Shown here piece by piece: positions 7,519 through 9,557 of a stretch of 9,557 nt of DNA; positions within the stretch are counted from its first letter, which is position 1, and each line of letters opens with the position of its first letter. The notes below the pieces were generated by a model. It saw only the letters and a list, made by a program, of their open reading frames with translations, ran no database searches and had not been told where the DNA came from. Made by a program: the position numbers and the translations under genes. This DNA is from Clostridia bacterium (lineage in GTDB: Bacteria; Bacillota_A; Clostridia; Christensenellales; Borkfalkiaceae): the NCBI GenBank assembly GCA_017504735.1, contig JAFVQP010000033.1, positions 1-9,557 on the forward strand, given 5' to 3'.

Positions 7519-9252
7519 TTATCTCATTTTATTTGCTTCCGCCATCAAGACGTCGTTGATTGCACGCATCGCTTCCACGGGCACCTTCACCACCTCTCTA
7601 TCATAGGTGACAAGCCCGTTGATTTCCTCCTCCACGTCGGAAACCTGCGTATATATACAACCGCACAAGCCTTTCGCAATTAAGGGCATCAGCTTTTTGA
7701 GGTATAATTTCTCCAACGCGGACACCAAATCCGCCTGCGTTTTGAATTTTTTATAACCAAATTCTTTGCTTTCATCAAATACATGCCCCTTTGTTTTCAT
7801 CGAATATCCGCCAAATTCACTCAAGACGACAGGGCGAACGTCTTTCGGTACACGCAACGGGGTATAGTAGGTATGCAGGCTCTTCAGCTCCGTTTTTCCA
7901 ACCCCTTGGTCGTGCCAACCGCTGACCGTATCAATGATACGCGTGCAATCGATTTGACGGATAAAATCGTTCATCTTTGCCGAATCGAACTGTCCCCAGC
8001 CTTCATTGAAAGGCACCCATACACCGATACACGTACAGTTGTACAATTGGGTCAAAATTTCCTCCGACATATGCATAAACTCGTACCTGCCCCCCTCGTT
8101 TTCACGCGCGAAGTAGGAATAATCATCATCACGGTGATGAAAACCAAGGAAAGGAAACGCCGCAATGTGGGTAAATTTATAGGCGCCGCCACCGTTGACA
8201 AAGTCCTGCCAAACCACCAGCCCCAACCGATCGCAATGGTAATACCAACGCATCGGTTCCAGCTTGATATGCTTACGTACCGTGTTAAAGCCCATCTCCT
8301 TAAGCATACGGAGTTCGTCTTCCGCCGCCTGATCGCTAGGATAGGTCAACATACCATCCGACCAATAGCCTTGATCGAGCACACCGTTGAAAAAGTACGG
8401 TTTTCCGTTCAAGGTCAATCGTGCAATGCCCTTCTCATCTTTCATACGTCCAAACGAGCGCACGCCAAAATACGAACGAACCTCGTCCCCTGCCTCATTT
8501 GTTAAAACAAAATCGTACAGCTTCGGATTCTCAGGCGACCATAACTCAAAATCATATGCAAGGGTCACTACGCCCTTAAATTTTTTCCTTAAAATTTCTT
8601 TTTCGCCGTCAAAGACAACAATTTCCGCTTCACTGCCATTGTCGAGCGTAATCGCCACCGTCTTTTCCTTGGCATCGGGCGTAATACGGAATTTGCCGAT
8701 ATTTTTCCTTGGCATACTTTCCAACCACACCGTTTGCCAAATACCGCTTTGAGGGGTGTACCAAATCCCACCGCGCGCATCGCATTGCTTACCGCGCGCA
8801 CTGCCATTTCTCGTACCTTCGTCCGCGCAAAGGACCATCAACTCGTTTTCACCTTCCGTCAAAACGTCGCTGAGATTGACGGTAAAAGCGGTAAAACCGC
8901 CGACGTGATGTCCCACCTGCGTGCCGTTGCAATACACCCAACATTCGCTATCCACCCCGCCAAAATGAAGCAAGGTACAGCCAAGCAACAAATCCTTACC
9001 GACCTGCAAGGTACGCTTGTAGCCAATTTTTTCACCGCTGTTTAACGTGAAACCTTCCTCTACACCGCTGTTCAGCGTTTCCGGGGAAAATGGAACGATA
9101 ATCTTCCCTTCATACACTTTTCCCCCCTGCGAATTTTCCTTGTAAAAATCCCATTCGCCGTTTAAACACAGCCAATTTTTTCGCATTGATTGCGGACATG
9201 GGTGCTCCATATGCGGAATTTCACCAATTTTATACTTCGTTTTTAACCTCAT
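7519..9252 (-). CDS. Glycoside hydrolase family 2 enzyme (beta-glycosidase, substrate unknown)
   Basis: The product is a 577-residue retaining beta-glycosidase of family GH2. It has an N-terminal jelly-roll sugar-binding domain (about 25-185, with LNGEWDFYKEN and GGIWYTPQSGIWQTVWLE), an Ig-like middle domain (about 190-270) and a TIM barrel (about 275-577). The predicted acid/base is Glu417 in WVPFNEGWGQFD and the nucleophile Glu479 in VVLSEFGG. The motif YTQVSDVEEEINGLVTYDRE near the C-terminus is typical of a GH2 subgroup annotated only as sugar-binding or beta-galactosidase-like. No signal peptide is present, so it should act in the cytosol on a glycoside brought in by the overlapping upstream transporter. 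The ATG at 9252 has GGTGGAAG just upstream and keeps the N-terminal EIPHMEHPCPQ segment, which fits the family. ATG 9210 is a weaker alternative. The protein lacks the extra C-terminal domains of LacZ. Family certain, substrate not determinable. Confidence 0.95.
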   Translation of the reverse strand: MRLKTKYKIGEIPHMEHPCPQSMRKNWLCLNGEWDFYKENSQGGKVYEGKIIVPFSPETLNSGVEEGFTLNSGEKIGYKRTLQVGKDLLLGCTLLHFGGVDSECWVYCNGTQVGHHVGGFTAFTVNLSDVLTEGENELMVLCADEGTRNGSARGKQCDARGGIWYTPQSGIWQTVWLESMPRKNIGKFRITPDAKEKTVAITLDNGSEAEIVVFDGEKEILRKKFKGVVTLAYDFELWSPENPKLYDFVLTNEAGDEVRSYFGVRSFGRMKDEKGIARLTLNGKPYFFNGVLDQGYWSDGMLTYPSDQAAEDELRMLKEMGFNTVRKHIKLEPMRWYYHCDRLGLVVWQDFVNGGGAYKFTHIAAFPFLGFHHRDDDYSYFARENEGGRYEFMHMSEEILTQLYNCTCIGVWVPFNEGWGQFDSAKMNDFIRQIDCTRIIDTVSGWHDQGVGKTELKSLHTYYTPLRVPKDVRPVVLSEFGGYSMKTKGHVFDESKEFGYKKFKTQADLVSALEKLYLKKLMPLIAKGLCGCIYTQVSDVEEEINGLVTYDREVVKVPVEAMRAINDVLMAEANKMR

Positions 9253-9557
9253 TTTCTTCCACCGTTTTCGCCTTGTTTTTTTCTTTACACTTCACCAATA
9301 AAGGTATCATCACAAACAGCAATAGACCTGCGATTGCCGCCGCCATAAAGATACCAGGGGCAGGGATATACGCCGTCGTCATGGCGTCTGCGCCTGCGTT
9401 TTCCAACACAACGCCCGCCGCTTTATTGATTGCATTGCCGATCATAGGGCCGATTACCATAGGGATTAATACGCTGAAAATCATGCGCACGCCTTGCAAT
9501 TTCCCTGCATTGTCTTCGGGGGTATAATCGCGCACCAACGCCCCGCTGAGCGCCGCA
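9230..9557 (-). CDS. MFS/GPH-type sugar transporter, C-terminal 108 residues (5' end outside window)
   Basis: The frame is open to the right edge and ends at TAA 9232-9230. The visible part starts AALSGALVRDYTPEDNAGKL, a cytoplasmic loop with the PExxxGxxxG pattern of MFS carriers. Two membrane segments follow (MIFSVLIPMVIGPMIGNAI and GIFMAAAIAGLLLFVMIPLL), then a charged lysine/glutamate-rich cytoplasmic tail. These are probably helices 11 and 12 of a 12-helix carrier. The sequence resembles glycoside-pentoside-hexuronide:cation symporters and related MFS sugar carriers found beside GH2 genes. It overlaps the GH2 gene by 23 bases, implying co-transcription and translational coupling. The likely job is import of the glycoside that GH2 cleaves. 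MFS membership is fairly sure, the GPH subfamily less so. Confidence 0.85.
   Translation of the reverse strand, partial: AALSGALVRDYTPEDNAGKLQGVRMIFSVLIPMVIGPMIGNAINKAAGVVLENAGADAMTTAYIPAPGIFMAAAIAGLLLFVMIPLLVKCKEKNKAKTVEENEVKNEV

Noticed and set aside
7783..8505. Plus-strand open frame of 240 residues antisense to the GH2 gene
   Set aside because: The minus-strand GH2 protein has a complete, recognisable domain series over the same bases. The plus-strand product has no recognisable domain, and I saw no convincing ribosome binding site.

Overview
The window carries three genes, all on the minus strand, and looks like a chromosomal segment of a Gram-positive, probably anaerobic Bacillota/Clostridia-type bacterium. 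The reasons are a consensus sigma-A-type promoter, an AGGAGG ribosome binding site, BspA-type leucine-rich repeats joined to BIG2-type Ig domains, and a compact cytosolic GH2 enzyme behind an MFS sugar transporter. Base composition is intermediate rather than AT-rich. I cannot name a genus.

Read in the direction of transcription (right to left): (1) 9557-9230 is the C-terminal end of an MFS/GPH-like sugar transporter that enters from the right edge. (2) 9252-7519 is a complete 577-residue glycoside hydrolase family 2 enzyme whose start overlaps the end of the transporter gene by 23 bases, so the two are almost certainly one operon. A hairpin followed by a T-rich tract ends this operon at about 7513-7485. 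(3) A 244-bp gap (7275-7518) holds that terminator, a 22-bp imperfect palindrome, a strong promoter (TTGACA, 17 bp, TAAAAT) and a leader of about 98 nt crowded with inverted repeats. (4) From 7274 to the left edge runs one uninterrupted frame of 2424 codons, with its 3' end outside the window. I checked this frame codon by codon and found no stop and no frame change.

The giant protein is a secreted subtilase (S8) of the C5a-peptidase/lactocepin type: signal peptide, I9-like propeptide, catalytic Asp/His/Ser with an inserted PA domain, then an Fn3_5-like domain. These are joined to an all-beta spacer, two BIG2-like domains, about 28 BspA-type leucine-rich repeats, a short helical segment and a further Ig-like domain running off the window. 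This gene is the interesting part: a cell-surface protease with a very large built-in recognition array, under its own promoter and a structured leader. The GH2/transporter pair is an ordinary glycoside uptake-and-hydrolysis unit whose substrate cannot be read from the sequence. Nothing ties it functionally to the protease except adjacency and shared strand.
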